Shown here in pieces: positions 1 to 12,442 of a DNA stretch of 64,000 nucleotides (position 1 is the first letter of the stretch; each line of letters starts with the position of its first letter). Made by a program: the position numbers and the translations under genes. Origin of the DNA: Betaproteobacteria bacterium (GTDB lineage Bacteria > Pseudomonadota > Gammaproteobacteria > Burkholderiales > Rhodocyclaceae); contig VEPL01000027.1 of the NCBI GenBank assembly GCA_012026885.1, positions 62,001 through 126,000 of the forward strand. The letters run 5' to 3'. The notes beneath the pieces were generated by a model that was not told the DNA's origin, did not search any database, and saw nothing but the letters and a program-made list of their open reading frames with translations.

Positions 1-1
1 C

Positions 2-94
2 GCCGACGGCCTCTATTTCCGCGGACCGGTTTACGATGCGCACTGGGGCCTGCCGATGGCGGCCGATGAGGCCGGGGACGGAATAGTGACATGA
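2..94 (+). CDS. truA: TruA, tRNA pseudouridine(38-40) synthase, C-terminal end only
   Basis: Only the last 30 codons are in the window; the gene begins upstream. The frame reads ADGLYFRGPVYDAHWGLP and then a short tail to TGA at 92-94. The 'GLYF/L...Y...GLP' pattern is typical of the TruA C-terminus. TruA makes pseudouridine at positions 38-40 of the tRNA anticodon arm. The stop overlaps the trpF ATG (ATGA at 91-94), so trpF is probably translationally coupled to it. truA directly before trpF is common in betaproteobacteria. The call rests on a short C-terminus plus synteny. Confidence 0.7.
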   Translation, partial: ADGLYFRGPVYDAHWGLPMAADEAGDGIVT

Positions 95-703
95 GGACAC
101 GCATCAAGATCTGCGGGCTGACCCGCGAAGCCGATGTCGATGCCGCCGTTGCCGGCGGCGCCGACGCGGTCGGATTCGTTTTCTACCCGCCCAGCCCGCG
201 CAGCGTCACCCCCGAGAGGGCGGCCGAACTGGCGCGTCGCGTGCCGCCCTTCGTCGAGGTCGTGGCGCTCTTCGTCAACGAGGATGCAGCGCGCGTGCGG
301 GCCGTCTGCGAATTGGTTCCCGTCAGCCTGCTGCAGTTCCACGGCGACGAGGATGCAGGCTACTGCCGCCAGTTCTCGCGCCCCTGGTTGCGCGCAGCGC
401 GGGTGAGGCCGGGTCTCGATCTGTTAGAATTCGCCCGCTCGTTCCACGGCGCCCGCGGATTGCTGCTCGATGCCTTCGTCGATGGCTTCGGTGGCGGTGG
501 TCAGGTTTTCGACTGGAGGCTGATTCCGCCGGGGCTCCCCGGCCATCTGGTGCTCTCCGGCGGCCTCGACGCCGACAACGTCGGAACTGCCATCGAACGC
601 GTGCGGCCGGTTGCGGTCGACGTATCCTCGGGAGTGGAATCGGGCAAGGGCATCAAGGATCACGCAAAAATCGCCGCCTTCATCGCGGCCGTTCGGAAAG
701 CCG

Positions 704-717
<14 letters not shown>
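91..717 (+). CDS. trpF: Phosphoribosylanthranilate isomerase TrpF
   Basis: This 208-residue protein is the usual length for a monofunctional TrpF, which carries out the Amadori rearrangement of phosphoribosylanthranilate in tryptophan synthesis. The N-terminal KICGLTR strand holds the conserved catalytic Cys (residue 8), followed by [13 protein letters not shown]. The C-terminal phosphate-binding loop [15 protein letters not shown] is intact. ATG 91 overlaps the truA stop. The 3' end overlaps trpB by 14 bases, with the trpB ATG at 704, so it is the first trp gene of a tightly packed operon. Confidence 0.97.
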
Positions 718-1902
<1,185 letters not shown>

Positions 1903-1903
<1 letters not shown>

Positions 1904-2709
1904 TGTCGCGCATCCAGCCCGTTTTCGCCCGCCTGCAGGGCGAGGGCCGCAAGGCCCTGATTCCCTTCATCACGGCCGGCGACCCCGATGCCGGCCTGAC
2001 CGTGCCGCTGATGCGCAGCCTCGTCGAAGCGGGCGCCGACGTGATCGAGCTCGGCGTGCCGTTCTCCGACCCGATGGCCGACGGCCCGACCATCCAGCGC
2101 GCCTCCGAGCGCGCATTGGCGCGCGGCATGACCCTGCGCAAGGTACTCGGGCTCGTAGCCGAGTTCCGCAAGGCGGACGCGGCGACGCCGGTCGTCCTGA
2201 TGGGTTACGCCAACCCGATCGAGGCCATGGGTCTCGACAGCTTCGCTGCGGCGGCAGCATTAGCCGGTGTCGATGGCGTGCTTGTCGTCGACTACCCGCC
2301 CGAGGAGGCGGAAACCTTCGGCGCGGCAATGAAGGCGCACGGCATGGATCCGATTTTCCTGCTGGCGCCGACGTCGACCGCGGCGCGCATTGCCCAGGTC
2401 GCCGGCATCGCCAGCGGCTACGTCTATTACGTCTCGTTGGCCGGTGTCACCGGTTCCGGTGCCCTGAACGTCGATGCCGTGGCCGAAAGGCTGCCGGCGA
2501 TCCGCGAAAAGACCGGCTTGCCGGTCGGAGTCGGATTCGGCATTCGGGACGCCGCGACGGCCCGCCGTATCGCCGGCTTTGCCGACGCCGTCGTGGTCGG
2601 CAGCCGGATCATCGAGGAAATCGAAAAATCGACGGCGGAGACCGCCTGCGCCAACGTCCTGGCGCTGGTGGCCGGCATCCGTCGTGGCATGGATGAGGTG
2701 AAAGCATGA
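1903..2709 (+). CDS. trpA: Tryptophan synthase alpha chain TrpA
   Basis: The 268-residue TIM-barrel subunit cleaves indole-3-glycerol phosphate to indole, which is channelled to TrpB. The catalytic acids sit at E49 and D60 in the block [13 protein letters not shown], the same numbering as in the E. coli enzyme. The motif VSLAGVTG and the phosphate site GFGIRD are present. The start at ATG 1903 shares a base with the trpB stop (TGATG); the frame is open far upstream, but only from here does it match TrpA. The stop overlaps the accD start (ATGA, 2706-2709). Confidence 0.98.
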
Positions 2710-3575
2710 GCTGGCTGACCAAACTGCTACCCCCCAAGATCAAGCGTGAGCAGGGCGCCCTGCGCCGCGCCAGCCTGCCCGAAGGGCTGTGGAGCAAGTG
2801 TCCTTCGTGCGAGGCGGTGCTCTACGCGACCGACCTCGAGAACAACCTGCAGGTCTGTCCGAAGTGCGGGCACCACAACCGGCTCTCGGCACGCCAGCGC
2901 ATGGACCTCTTGCTCGATCCCGAGGGGCGGGCCGAGATCGGCGCCGAGGTGATTCCGGTCGACAGCCTGAAATTCAAGGATTCCAAGCGCTATCCCGACC
3001 GCCTGATGGAAGCCAACGAGGCGACCGGCGAGTCGGATTCGCTGATCGTCATGCAGGGGGCGATCAAGACCAACCCGGTCGTCGTCGCGGCCTTCGAATT
3101 CGACTTCATGGGCGGCTCGATGGGCTCGGTGCTTGGCGAGCGTTTCGTGCGCGGGGTGCAGGCAGCGATCGACCAGAAAATGCCCTTCATCTGCATCACC
3201 GCATCGGGCGGTGCGCGCATGCAGGAAGGCCTGTTCTCCTTGATGCAGATGGCCAAGACGACCGCAGCGCTGGCACGCCTGGCCGATGCCGGCCAGCCCT
3301 ATATCGCGATCCTTACCGACCCCACCATGGGTGGTGTTTCGGCCTCGTTCGCCTTCGTTGGCGATGTCGTCATGGCCGAGCCGGGCGCGCTGATCGGTTT
3401 TGCCGGTCCGCGCGTCATCGAGCAGACCGTGCGCGAGACCTTGCCCGAGGGGTTCCAGCGTTCGGAATTCCTCCTCGAGAAGGGGGCTGTCGACCTCATC
3501 GTCGACCGTCGCGAACTGCGCGAAAAGGTTGCCAAGGTACTGGGCTTGCTGCAGAAGCTGCCGGCCGCCGCTTGA
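2706..3575 (+). CDS. accD: Acetyl-CoA carboxylase carboxyltransferase beta subunit AccD
   Basis: The 289-residue beta subunit of acetyl-CoA carboxylase transfers carboxylate from carboxybiotin to acetyl-CoA, giving malonyl-CoA for fatty acid synthesis; it works in a complex with AccA. A four-Cys zinc ribbon (C32, C35, C51, C54) precedes the crotonase-fold domain, with [12 protein letters not shown] and the Gly-rich [12 protein letters not shown] segment intact. It is coupled to trpA by an ATGA overlap. The trpA-accD-folC linkage is classical in proteobacteria. Confidence 0.97.
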   Translation: MSWLTKLLPPKIKREQGALRRASLPEGLWSKCPSCEAVLYATDLENNLQVCPKCGHHNRLSARQRMDLLLDPEGRAEIGAEVIPVDSLKFKDSKRYPDRLMEANEATGESDSLIVMQGAIKTNPVVVAAFEFDFMGGSMGSVLGERFVRGVQAAIDQKMPFICITASGGARMQEGLFSLMQMAKTTAALARLADAGQPYIAILTDPTMGGVSASFAFVGDVVMAEPGALIGFAGPRVIEQTVRETLPEGFQRSEFLLEKGAVDLIVDRRELREKVAKVLGLLQKLPAAA

Positions 3576-4870
3576 AGTCGCTGGACGACTGGCTGCGCCA
3601 CCTCGAGGGGCTGCATCCGAGGGGGCAGGCCGGCATCGAACTGGGGCTGGACCGCGTCCTGCGGGTCAGGGCCGAACTGGCGACCGATCTCGACTGCCCG
3701 GTCATTACCGTCGGCGGTACCAATGGCAAGGGTTCGACCTGCGCCTATCTCGAAAACATTATCGCCCGGGCCGGCTACCGGGTCGGTTGCTATGCCTCCC
3801 CCCATCTGCTGCGCTACAACGAGCGTGTCCGCATCGGCGGCAAGCCGGTCGCCGACGAGGCCTTGTGTGCCGCTTTTGAGCGCGTCGAGGCGGCGCGACA
3901 GAAGGCGGGGGCGCTAGCCCTGACTTACTTCGAGTTCGGTACGCTGGCGGCCTGGGAGGTATTCGCCAAGGCCGGTGTCGAGGCGGCAGTCCTCGAAGTC
4001 GGGCTCGGCGGCCGGCTCGATGCGGTCAACGCCTGGGAACCGGACATTTCCATCGTCACCACGGTGGCTCTCGACCACATGGAGTGGCTGGGGCCGGACC
4101 GCGAGTCGATCGGGTTCGAGAAGGCCGGCATCTTCCGTACCGGCAAGCCGGCTTTCTGCGCCGACCCCGACCCGCCGCAGCGCCTGCTCGATCACGCCGC
4201 TGCGGTGGGTGCCGACCTCCGCTTGATCGGACGTGATTTCGGTTTCGAGCGCGACCGCGAAAACCGACTGCAGTGGCGCTGGTGGTGCCGCTCCGGCGAG
4301 CGCGTGGTGCGCCGCTCGCTCGCCTACCCCGGACTGCGCGGGCCCACCCAACTCTACAACGCCGCCGTCGCGCTGGCCGCGCTCGAGGCGCTCGGCGGCC
4401 GCCTGCCGGTAACCATGCAGGCGATCCGCCCAGGCCTGATCGAGACCGAGCTGGCTGGCCGCTTCCAGGTGATTCCCGGCAAGCCGGCGATTGTCCTCGA
4501 CGTTGGCCACAATCCGCAGGCGCTTCGGGTTCTCGCGGATAACCTCGGCAACATGGGGTTTTTCGACCGCACGTTCGCTGTCGTCGGCATGCTCGCCGAC
4601 AAGGATGTCGCCGGTGCGCTGGCGCCCCTCGCCGGGCGGATAGACGTCTGGCACGTCGCGACGCTCGCGGGGCCGCGCGGTACGCCGGCGGCACATCTCG
4701 CCGGGATCATCGCTGCGTCGCACTTGGGCGGCGAAGTGGTTTGCCATCCGGATCCGTGCGCGGCGATGCGGGCGGCCCGGGAGCACGCTGGCGAAAGTGA
4801 TAGAATTGCGGTCTTTGGATCGTTCTACACGGTTGCCGGAGCGCATGAGGCGCTGCGCGCGAAGCCCTAG
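3572..4870 (+). CDS. folC: Bifunctional folylpolyglutamate/dihydrofolate synthase FolC
   Basis: The Mur-ligase-family enzyme adds glutamate to dihydropteroate and to folates. The start chosen is TTG 3572, which overlaps the accD stop (TTGA) and gives [16 protein letters not shown], the usual FolC opening; there is no ATG nearby in frame. The product is 432 residues. The P-loop GGTNGKGST lies at about residues 48-56. [10 protein letters not shown] and the Mur-type C-terminal [11 protein letters not shown] are present. The frame is open for some 780 bases upstream inside accD, but that part is not FolC. Confidence 0.96.
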   Translation: MKSLDDWLRHLEGLHPRGQAGIELGLDRVLRVRAELATDLDCPVITVGGTNGKGSTCAYLENIIARAGYRVGCYASPHLLRYNERVRIGGKPVADEALCAAFERVEAARQKAGALALTYFEFGTLAAWEVFAKAGVEAAVLEVGLGGRLDAVNAWEPDISIVTTVALDHMEWLGPDRESIGFEKAGIFRTGKPAFCADPDPPQRLLDHAAAVGADLRLIGRDFGFERDRENRLQWRWWCRSGERVVRRSLAYPGLRGPTQLYNAAVALAALEALGGRLPVTMQAIRPGLIETELAGRFQVIPGKPAIVLDVGHNPQALRVLADNLGNMGFFDRTFAVVGMLADKDVAGALAPLAGRIDVWHVATLAGPRGTPAAHLAGIIAASHLGGEVVCHPDPCAAMRAAREHAGESDRIAVFGSFYTVAGAHEALRAKP

Positions 4871-4872
4871 CG

Positions 4873-5601
4873 ATGGATGACAACGACGCCCAGCTGCAAC
4901 TGAAGAAGCGAGCACGCCGCCGCTTGGTCGGAGCCGTCGTCTTCGCCTCGATCGTCGCCGTCGTGCTGCCGATGATTATGGACCACCAGCCGAGCCACAC
5001 GGTTCAGGACGTGGAAATCCGCATCCCCGGCCAGGACGAGAAGCCCTTCGCGCCGAGGTTTGCGGTCACGCCGGTCGAAAAGGCAGCGCCTGAACCGGCG
5101 AAGGTGACAGCGCCGTCCGCTGAAGTGCCCCGTGAACCGGTAACGGCCACGGGCGACCAGTCCGCGCCCAAGGCCGGCGAGAAGCCGGTGCCCAAGCCTG
5201 CGGAAAAGACGCCCGAAAAGGCAGTCGAGAAACTGGCAGAAAAGCCGGCAGAGAAGCCTGCTGACAAGGCCGCCGACAAGCCGGCCGCAAAGCCAGTGGA
5301 TTCCGATTCGCGCCGGGCTGCCGCCATCCTCGCCGGCCAGGGAACGGCTGCCGAGGCACCGGTTGCCAAGGCCTCCGAATATGTGATCCTGATCGGGGCA
5401 TTCGCCAGCGAGGAAAACGTTCGCAGCATCCGCGCCAAGCTGCAGGAAAAGGGCGTCCGTACTTACACCGAGCCGCTCGATACCCCGGGCGGCAAGCGGA
5501 CCCGGGTGCGCGCCGGCCCATTCCCGTCGCGCGAGGCGGCGGAGAAGGGTCTGGAAAAGATGAAGCAGGTCGGCGTTTCCGGCGTCATCTCCGGCAAGTG
5601 A
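4873..5601 (+). CDS. SPOR-domain cell-division protein (DedD-like)
   Basis: This 242-residue single-pass inner-membrane protein has a basic N-terminus, one membrane helix at about residues 17-36, and a long low-complexity linker of E-K-P-A repeats at about 100-140. A C-terminal SPOR domain (YVILIGAF...TRVRAGPF) occupies roughly residues 165-242. SPOR domains bind denuded septal peptidoglycan, and DedD in this genomic position acts at the division septum. It lies 2 bases after folC and overlaps the cvpA start. The linker is repetitive and probably length-variable between strains. Confidence 0.9.
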   Translation: MDDNDAQLQLKKRARRRLVGAVVFASIVAVVLPMIMDHQPSHTVQDVEIRIPGQDEKPFAPRFAVTPVEKAAPEPAKVTAPSAEVPREPVTATGDQSAPKAGEKPVPKPAEKTPEKAVEKLAEKPAEKPADKAADKPAAKPVDSDSRRAAAILAGQGTAAEAPVAKASEYVILIGAFASEENVRSIRAKLQEKGVRTYTEPLDTPGGKRTRVRAGPFPSREAAEKGLEKMKQVGVSGVISGK

Positions 5602-6092
5602 TGGCCACCCTCGATATCATCTTGGTCGCCATCGTCCTCATCTCCCTCGTGCTCGGCCTGTGGCGTGGCGTCGTCGGCGAAGTGATCGCGCTGATCGCCT
5701 GGATCGCTGCCTTCGTCGGCGCGCTCGAGTTCGGCGTGCCGGCGGGCCAGGCGGTTTTCGCCGGTATCGCCGATCCGGCGCTGCGTACGCTGGCCGGTTG
5801 TGCGCTGGTCTTCGCTGGCATCCTCGTCGCGATGTCGCTGATCCGGCTGGCGGTGCGCCAGATGGTCAAGGCGCTCGGGCTCAGTCTGTCCGACCGACTG
5901 CTGGGGATGGTTTTCGGTGCTGCGCGCGGCGTGCTTTTCGCCATGCTGCTTGTCGCGGCCGGCGGCATGACCTCCGCACCCCAGCAGCCGTGGTGGAAGG
6001 AGTCCACCCTGGTGCCGCCGCTCCAGATTGCCGTGCTGGCAGCCAAGCCGCTGCTGCCGGATGATGTGGCCAAACGGATTCGATTCAGCTAG
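5601..6092 (+). CDS. cvpA: CvpA family inner-membrane protein
   Basis: The 163-residue protein has about four hydrophobic helices and the CvpA signature ([19 protein letters not shown] near the N-terminus, then the [21 protein letters not shown] segment). In E. coli CvpA is needed for colicin V production and envelope homeostasis; its molecular role is unsettled. ATG 5601 shares a base with the upstream stop; a GTG at 5598 would add one residue. cvpA directly before purF is a conserved proteobacterial pair. Confidence 0.93.
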   Translation: MATLDIILVAIVLISLVLGLWRGVVGEVIALIAWIAAFVGALEFGVPAGQAVFAGIADPALRTLAGCALVFAGILVAMSLIRLAVRQMVKALGLSLSDRLLGMVFGAARGVLFAMLLVAAGGMTSAPQQPWWKESTLVPPLQIAVLAAKPLLPDDVAKRIRFS

Positions 6093-6105
6093 GCAGGAAA
6101 CGACT

Positions 6106-7644
6106 ATGTGCGGAATTCTCGGAGTAATGGCGACGACGCCGGTCAACCAGCTGCTCTACGACGGGCTGATGGTGCTGCAGCACCGCGGCCAGGATGCGGC
6201 CGGCATTGCCACGGCGGAAGGCAACACCTTCAACCTGCACAAGGGGCCGGGGCTGGTGCGCGACGTCTTCCGGACGCGCAACATGCGCGCACTGCCCGGC
6301 AACTGGGGCATCGGCCATGTCCGCTACCCGACCGCCGGTTCGGCTTACAACTTTGCCGAGGCCCAGCCGTTCTACGTCAATTCGCCGTTCGGCATCGTCC
6401 TCGGCCACAACGGCAATCTGACCAACGCCGATCAGCTCAAGGAAGAGATGTTCCGCCTCGACCGCCGGCACATCAACACCAACTCGGATTCCGAGGTTCT
6501 CCTCAACGTCCTGGCGCACGAGCTGCAATCGGCGGCGCACGGCTACGAGCTCGACGTCGACAGCATTTTCCAGGCGGTCGCCGGCGTCCATCGCCGCTGC
6601 CGCGGTGCCTACGCGGTCGTCGCGCTGATTGCCGGCTACGGCCTGCTGGCGTTCCGTGACCCGCACGGCATCCGTCCGCTGGTCTACGGGCAGAACGAGA
6701 CCGAGGAAGGGACCGAATATCTCATCGCTTCCGAGTCGGTTGCGCTCGATACCCTCGGCTTCCGCATGGTGCGCGACATCGAGCCGGGCGAGGCGGTCTT
6801 CATCGACCTCGAGCACAACCTGCACAGCCGGCAATGCGCGCAGGCGCCGATGTACGCGCCGTGCATCTTCGAATATGTCTATCTGGCCCGTCCGGATACC
6901 GTCATCGACGGCGTTTCGGTCTACGAATCGCGTCTGGCGATGGGCGAGTTGCTGGCCGAAAAGGTGCGCCGGGAGATTCCGGTCGGCGACATCGACGTCG
7001 TCATCCCGATTCCCGATTCGAGCCGCCCGTCGGCAATGCAGCTGGCGCAGGTCCTCGGCATCCCGTTCCGCGAGGGCTTCGTCAAGAACCGCTACGTCGG
7101 CCGCACCTTCATCATGCCCGGGCAGGCAATGCGCAGGAAGTCAGTGCGCCAGAAGCTCAACACCGTTGGCCAGGAATTCAAGGGCAAGCGTGTGCTGCTC
7201 GTCGACGATTCCATCGTCCGCGGTACCACCAGCCGCGAGATTGTCGAAATGGCGCGGGCGGCCGGCGCGGTCAAGGTCTATTTCGCTTCGGCGGCGCCGC
7301 CGGTGCGCTTCCCGAATGTGTATGGCATCGATATGCCGACGCGCGCCGAGCTGATCGCCACCGGGCGTACCGACGCGCAGATCGCTGCCGAGATCGGCGC
7401 CGATGCCCTGATCTACCAGGATATCGAGGCCCTCAAGCAGGCGATCACGCGCTTGCGTCCCGATCTCTCGGTTTTCGATGCGTCCTGTTTCGACGGCTGC
7501 TACATCACCGGCGACATCGACGAGTACTACCTCGATGCCGTCGAGGGCAAGCGCGGCGGCAAGGCGGGCAAGGGCGACGAGGACGGCGACGGCAAGGCAT
7601 CGCAGCAACTCGTTCTCGGGCTGGCCGAAGGCGGGCAGGACTGA
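6106..7644 (+). CDS. purF: Amidophosphoribosyltransferase PurF
   Basis: PurF catalyses the first committed step of purine synthesis, PRPP plus glutamine to phosphoribosylamine. The 512-residue protein begins MCGILGVMA, so Cys2 becomes the N-terminal nucleophile of the Ntn glutaminase domain without a propeptide, as in the E. coli type. The PRPP-binding motif [13 protein letters not shown] lies in the C-terminal half. An AGGA ribosome site lies about 8 bases before ATG 6106. The last 30 residues are a Gly/Lys/Asp-rich tail of no known role. Confidence 0.98.
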   Translation: MCGILGVMATTPVNQLLYDGLMVLQHRGQDAAGIATAEGNTFNLHKGPGLVRDVFRTRNMRALPGNWGIGHVRYPTAGSAYNFAEAQPFYVNSPFGIVLGHNGNLTNADQLKEEMFRLDRRHINTNSDSEVLLNVLAHELQSAAHGYELDVDSIFQAVAGVHRRCRGAYAVVALIAGYGLLAFRDPHGIRPLVYGQNETEEGTEYLIASESVALDTLGFRMVRDIEPGEAVFIDLEHNLHSRQCAQAPMYAPCIFEYVYLARPDTVIDGVSVYESRLAMGELLAEKVRREIPVGDIDVVIPIPDSSRPSAMQLAQVLGIPFREGFVKNRYVGRTFIMPGQAMRRKSVRQKLNTVGQEFKGKRVLLVDDSIVRGTTSREIVEMARAAGAVKVYFASAAPPVRFPNVYGIDMPTRAELIATGRTDAQIAAEIGADALIYQDIEALKQAITRLRPDLSVFDASCFDGCYITGDIDEYYLDAVEGKRGGKAGKGDEDGDGKASQQLVLGLAEGGQD

Positions 7645-7645
7645 G

Positions 7646-8827
7646 ATGGCCGACGATTCCGCCTACCGCCCCGAGACGCTGGCCGTCCGCGCCGGCCAGG
7701 AGCGGAGCCAGTTCGGCGAGCATTCCGAGGCACTCTACCTGACCTCGAGCTTCGTTTTCCCGAATGCGGCCGCTGCCGCCCGCCGTTTTTCCGGCGAGGA
7801 GGAGGGCAACGTCTACGCCCGCTTCACCAACCCGACGGTGACCATGTTCGAGGAGCGCCTCGCCGCTCTCGAAGGCGCCGAGGACTGCGTTGCGACCGCC
7901 AGTGGCATGTCGGCGATCATGGCCCTGTGCCTGGCACACCTCAAGCAGGGCGACCACATCGTCGCCTCGAACAGCCTGTTCGGCGCCACCGTCCAGTTGT
8001 TCAGCAACATCCTGGCGCGCACCGGCATTGCGACCACGTTCGTGTCTCAGACCGATCCGGTAGCCTGGGAAGCGGCGATCCGCCCGGAAACGAAACTCTT
8101 CTTCCTGGAAACGCCGTCCAACCCGCTCACCGAAATCGCCGATATTCCGGCGTTGACCGCGATAGCCCGGGCGCGCGGCATCCTGGTCGCCGTCGACAAC
8201 TGCTTCTGCACGCCGATCCTGCAGCGCCCGCTCGAACTGGGTGCCGACCTTGTCGTCCACTCGGCCACCAAGTACCTCGACGGCCAGGGGCGTGTGCTTG
8301 GCGGCGCCGTCTGCGGCCCGAAGAAGCTGACCGAGGAAGTTTTCAAGTACCTGCGTACCGCCGGTCCGACGCTCTCCGCCTTCAATGCCTGGGTACTGCT
8401 CAAGGGCATGGAGACGCTGAAGATCCGCATCGAGGCCCAATCGGCAAACGCTGCGCGGCTGGCTGCCTGGCTGGAATCCCATCCGAAGGTGGCACGCGTC
8501 TTCTACCCGGGCCTGCCGTCGCATCCGCAATACGAATTGGCGTGCCGGCAGCAGAAGCGCGGCGGCGCCATCGTTTCCTTCGAACTCAAAGGCGCCCGCA
8601 AGGAGGCCTGGACGGTCGTCGACCACTGCCGCCTGCTCTCGATCACCGCCAATCTCGGCGACACCAAGACCACCATCACCCATCCCGCCTCCACCACGCA
8701 TGGCCGCATCACCCCGGAAGCCCGGGCTGCGGCCGGCATCGACGAAAGCCTGCTGCGCATCGCGGTCGGCCTCGAAGCGGTGGAGGACCTGCAGGCCGAC
8801 CTCGAACGCGGCCTCGCGCTCATCTGA
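7646..8827 (+). CDS. metZ: O-succinylhomoserine sulfhydrylase MetZ
   Basis: This 393-residue PLP enzyme of the Cys/Met metabolism family makes homocysteine directly from O-succinylhomoserine (or O-acetylhomoserine) and sulfide. The PLP lysine is K209 in [10 protein letters not shown], with YARFTNPT and TASGMSA typical of the family. The start is ATG 7646, one base after the purF stop. metZ following purF is the standard arrangement in betaproteobacteria and favours MetZ over MetB or cystathionine lyases, which share the fold. It is the last gene of the long operon; a hairpin follows. Confidence 0.93.
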   Translation: MADDSAYRPETLAVRAGQERSQFGEHSEALYLTSSFVFPNAAAAARRFSGEEEGNVYARFTNPTVTMFEERLAALEGAEDCVATASGMSAIMALCLAHLKQGDHIVASNSLFGATVQLFSNILARTGIATTFVSQTDPVAWEAAIRPETKLFFLETPSNPLTEIADIPALTAIARARGILVAVDNCFCTPILQRPLELGADLVVHSATKYLDGQGRVLGGAVCGPKKLTEEVFKYLRTAGPTLSAFNAWVLLKGMETLKIRIEAQSANAARLAAWLESHPKVARVFYPGLPSHPQYELACRQQKRGGAIVSFELKGARKEAWTVVDHCRLLSITANLGDTKTTITHPASTTHGRITPEARAAAGIDESLLRIAVGLEAVEDLQADLERGLALI

Positions 8828-8838
8828 CATTCTGGCGG

Positions 8839-8862
8839 CGCCCGGCCATGGCCGGGCGTTTT
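8839..8862 (+). terminator. Hairpin terminator after metZ
   Basis: A perfect 20-base palindrome (8839-8858, CGCCCGGCCA/TGGCCGGGCG) lies 11 bases after the metZ stop and is followed by four T. It probably ends the trp-metZ operon, although the T tract is short, so some read-through into rhlE is possible. Confidence 0.6.
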
Positions 8863-8876
8863 GCCATGGAGCTCCC

Positions 8877-10172
<1,296 letters not shown>

Positions 10173-10214
10173 CATTCAGGCGAACTGCGGTCGCCGGCAC
10201 CGCACCAAGGTGCG

Positions 10215-11066
10215 TCAGGCGAAGCGGATCTCGGCGCGCATGCAGGTCGCCCCGTTTGCCAGGCGGGCGCTCAGTACCGCCGTCTTCCGGGTGATTTCCG
10301 CGACCAGCGTCAGCGTCTCGCCGAGCAGCGCAGGCCGGAATCCGCGGTAGGACAATTCGCGCAGGGGCCGGCCGCCTGCCTCCTCGGCGAAATTGGCGAG
10401 CATTGTCGCGGTCAGCGGACCGTGAATGACCAGATTGTCGTAGCCCTCGACGTTGCGACAGTAGTCCTGGTCGTAATGGATGCGGTGGCCGTTGAAGGTC
10501 AGCGCCGAATAGCGGAACAGTGTCGTCGAGGTCGGAACGAAGGTCCGGCAACGGGAACCCGCAGGGGGCGGCGCGGCATCGCCCTTCTCGGCCGCCGGCG
10601 GCGAGGCGTTCTTGTAAACGATGTCGTGTTCCTCGCGGACGAGCAATTCGCCCGACATGGCGGTCAGTTCGTGGAGCACGGTCACGAAGACGAGGTCGCC
10701 GGCCCGTCCGGTCTTGTGGTCGACTGCCAGTACCTGCGAGGTCTTGCGCACACGGGCCCCGAGCGGCACCGGAGCGAGGAAGGCTAGCCGGCCACCGGCC
10801 CACATCCGGTTGGCCAGCGGCACCGGCGGCAGGAATCCGCCGCGTGCCGGATGCCCGTCGCGGCCCAATTCGCCGGACGGTAGTCCCTCAAGGAAATAGA
10901 TCCAGTGCCAGAGCGGTGGCAGCGGCTCGCCGTCGCGAATCCGCCCGGGCTCGGGGTAGTCGACCGTGGCGGCCATCAGGCGGGCGTGGCGGGAAGCGAT
11001 CACGTCCTCGTCGGTGTGCGACCGGCCGACCCAGGTGTGCAGGTAGCTAACGTCGATGGCGGTCAC
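10215..11066 (-). CDS. FAS1-like/MaoC-type dehydratase-hydratase (HTD2 family)
   Basis: This 283-residue protein resembles the double-hotdog 'FAS1-like dehydratase / MaoC N-terminal' family, which includes mesaconyl-C4-CoA and itaconyl-CoA hydratases and mitochondrial 3-hydroxyacyl-thioester dehydratase 2. The markers are LPPLWHWIYFLEG and GFLPPVPLANRMWAGG early on, then RYSALTFNGHRIHYDQDY and VIHGPLTATML in the second hotdog, where N-G-H-R-I-H-Y-D carries the presumed catalytic residues. It is the last gene of a minus-strand catabolic operon. The substrate is not readable from sequence; a C4-C5 hydroxyacyl- or enoyl-CoA would fit the context. A short inverted repeat (10201-10214) lies just past its stop. 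Confidence 0.75.
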   Translation of the reverse strand: MTAIDVSYLHTWVGRSHTDEDVIASRHARLMAATVDYPEPGRIRDGEPLPPLWHWIYFLEGLPSGELGRDGHPARGGFLPPVPLANRMWAGGRLAFLAPVPLGARVRKTSQVLAVDHKTGRAGDLVFVTVLHELTAMSGELLVREEHDIVYKNASPPAAEKGDAAPPPAGSRCRTFVPTSTTLFRYSALTFNGHRIHYDQDYCRNVEGYDNLVIHGPLTATMLANFAEEAGGRPLRELSYRGFRPALLGETLTLVAEITRKTAVLSARLANGATCMRAEIRFA

Positions 11067-11103
11067 GGCAGAATCCCTTTAATTGCCGTGCCCGGGGGGC
11101 AGG

Positions 11104-11517
11104 CTAGGCGCCGAGTCCCAGCGCGGCGATGCCGGCGCAGGCAATCTGGCCGTCCTCGGCTGCCTTGACCCCGGAGACGCCGACCGACCCGGCGAGCTGG
11201 CCATCGACGAGGACAGGGATACCGCCCTCGAGCATGCCCTGCAGCACGGGGACCGACAGGAAGGAGACGCGGCCAGCGTTGATCATCTCTTCGTAGATGC
11301 GCGTCTCGCGGCGACCGAGCGCGGCGGCACGCGCCTTCTCCGGGGCGATGTAGGCGCTCGCGGCCGGGCAGCCGTCGAGCCGTTCGAGAGCGAGGAGATG
11401 ACCACCGTCGTCGGCGACGGCGATGGTCACCGGCCAGCCGTTGGCTTCGGCTTCGGCGCGTGCGGCGGCGATGATGCGCTGCGCATCGTCGCGGGTCAGG
11501 CAGGGGCGGTTGCGCAT
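11104..11517 (-). CDS. GlcG/HbpS family heme-binding-like protein
   Basis: The 137-residue protein matches the GlcG/HbpS (DUF336) family: AQRIIAAARAEAEANGWPV, then IAVADDGGHLLALERLDG and the C-terminal GSVGVSG motif. Members are single-domain proteins often encoded beside glycolate, diol or hydroxyacid catabolic genes. Some bind heme, others have unknown or modulatory roles. It lies between the FAS1-like hydratase and the GarR-like reductase genes, in the same direction and with short gaps, so it probably belongs to the same operon. Its function here is not known. Confidence 0.8.
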   Translation of the reverse strand: MRNRPCLTRDDAQRIIAAARAEAEANGWPVTIAVADDGGHLLALERLDGCPAASAYIAPEKARAAALGRRETRIYEEMINAGRVSFLSVPVLQGMLEGGIPVLVDGQLAGSVGVSGVKAAEDGQIACAGIAALGLGA

Positions 11518-11529
11518 GGCGTTCTCCGG

Positions 11530-12411
11530 TCAGGACGGATTGGCGTCGCTCAGGCTCTCGAGCAGCTTCAGCGCGGCGATCGAATCGTCCTCGCCGAGGC
11601 CGCTGCCGACCAGTGCGTTGAACAACTGGGCCGTCGCGGCGGCGGAAGGCAGCATCAGGCCGAGGCGATGTGCCTCCTCCATGACGATGCGCAGGTCCTT
11701 CTGGTGCATCCAGGCCTTGAAGCCGGGCTTGAAGTTGCGGTCGAGCATGCGCTGGCCGTGGTTTTCGAGGATGCGCGAATAGGCGAAGCCGCCGAGCAGT
11801 GCCTCGCGCACGCGCGCCGGGTCGACGCCGCTGCGGGCGGCGAAATTGAATGCTTCGGCAACTGCCAGCACGCCGACCCCGGTGAGGATCTGGTTGCAGG
11901 CCTTGGCCACCTGCCCGGCGCCGCTGCCGCCGATCAGGGTGATCGACTTGCCCATCTTCTCGAACAACGGACGCGCCTTCTCGAAGGCTTCCGCCTTGCC
12001 GCCGACCATGATGGTCAGCGTCGCGTTGATCGCCCCGACCTGCCCGCCGGAGACCGGTGCGTCGAGGAAGTCGATGCCGCGCGCAGCGAGTTCGGTAGCG
12101 ATCTCGCGGGCGGCGTTGGGGTTGATCGTGCTCATGTCGACTACGACCAGGCCGGCCGTGCCGCCTTCGACGATGCCGCCGGGGCCGAGGGCCACGGCAC
12201 GCACGTCGGGCGCGTCGGCGACCATCGTGATCACGATGTCGACGTGGTGGGCCAGCTCGGCCGGAGTCGCGTGGATGCGCGCTCCCGACCCGGCGAAGGG
12301 CTCCAGTGCGGCGGGCCGGCGGGCCCATAGGTGCAGGTTGTGGCCGGCGGCGGCGAGGTGCTGGGCGAGCGGGCGGCCCATCAGGCCGAGTCCGATGAAT
12401 CCGACGTTCAT
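11530..12411 (-). CDS. garR: 2-hydroxy-3-oxopropionate reductase / 3-hydroxyisobutyrate dehydrogenase family
   Basis: The 293-residue beta-hydroxyacid dehydrogenase begins with a Rossmann nucleotide loop (VGFIGLGLMGRP). The substrate motif DAPVSGGQ lies near residue 117, the catalytic lysine is K170 in GQVAKACNQ, and RNFKPGF resembles GarR/GlxR. These enzymes interconvert tartronate semialdehyde and D-glycerate, or 3-hydroxyisobutyrate and methylmalonate semialdehyde. The motif details lean to GarR, while the nearby mmsA would suit the second reaction. The start is ATG 12411; upstream sequence in frame is unrelated. The symbol is a family-level choice. Confidence 0.8.
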   Translation of the reverse strand: MNVGFIGLGLMGRPLAQHLAAAGHNLHLWARRPAALEPFAGSGARIHATPAELAHHVDIVITMVADAPDVRAVALGPGGIVEGGTAGLVVVDMSTINPNAAREIATELAARGIDFLDAPVSGGQVGAINATLTIMVGGKAEAFEKARPLFEKMGKSITLIGGSGAGQVAKACNQILTGVGVLAVAEAFNFAARSGVDPARVREALLGGFAYSRILENHGQRMLDRNFKPGFKAWMHQKDLRIVMEEAHRLGLMLPSAAATAQLFNALVGSGLGEDDSIAALKLLESLSDANPS

Positions 12412-12442
12412 GCGTGTTCTCCTGGGCGGGTTGGCGGGCGCG

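Noticed and set aside
2789-3571. Upstream open extension of folC through accD
   Set aside because: The frame is open but its residues are not FolC-like; the TTG at 3572 with stop overlap explains the gene.
4801-4806. TAGAAT inside folC as a promoter for the SPOR gene
   Set aside because: It matches a -10 but has no -35 partner, and the operon is tightly coupled, so a separate promoter is not needed.
11083-12330. Long plus-strand open frame through the GlcG-like and GarR-like genes
   Set aside because: It runs antisense to two well-supported genes and has no recognisable motif.
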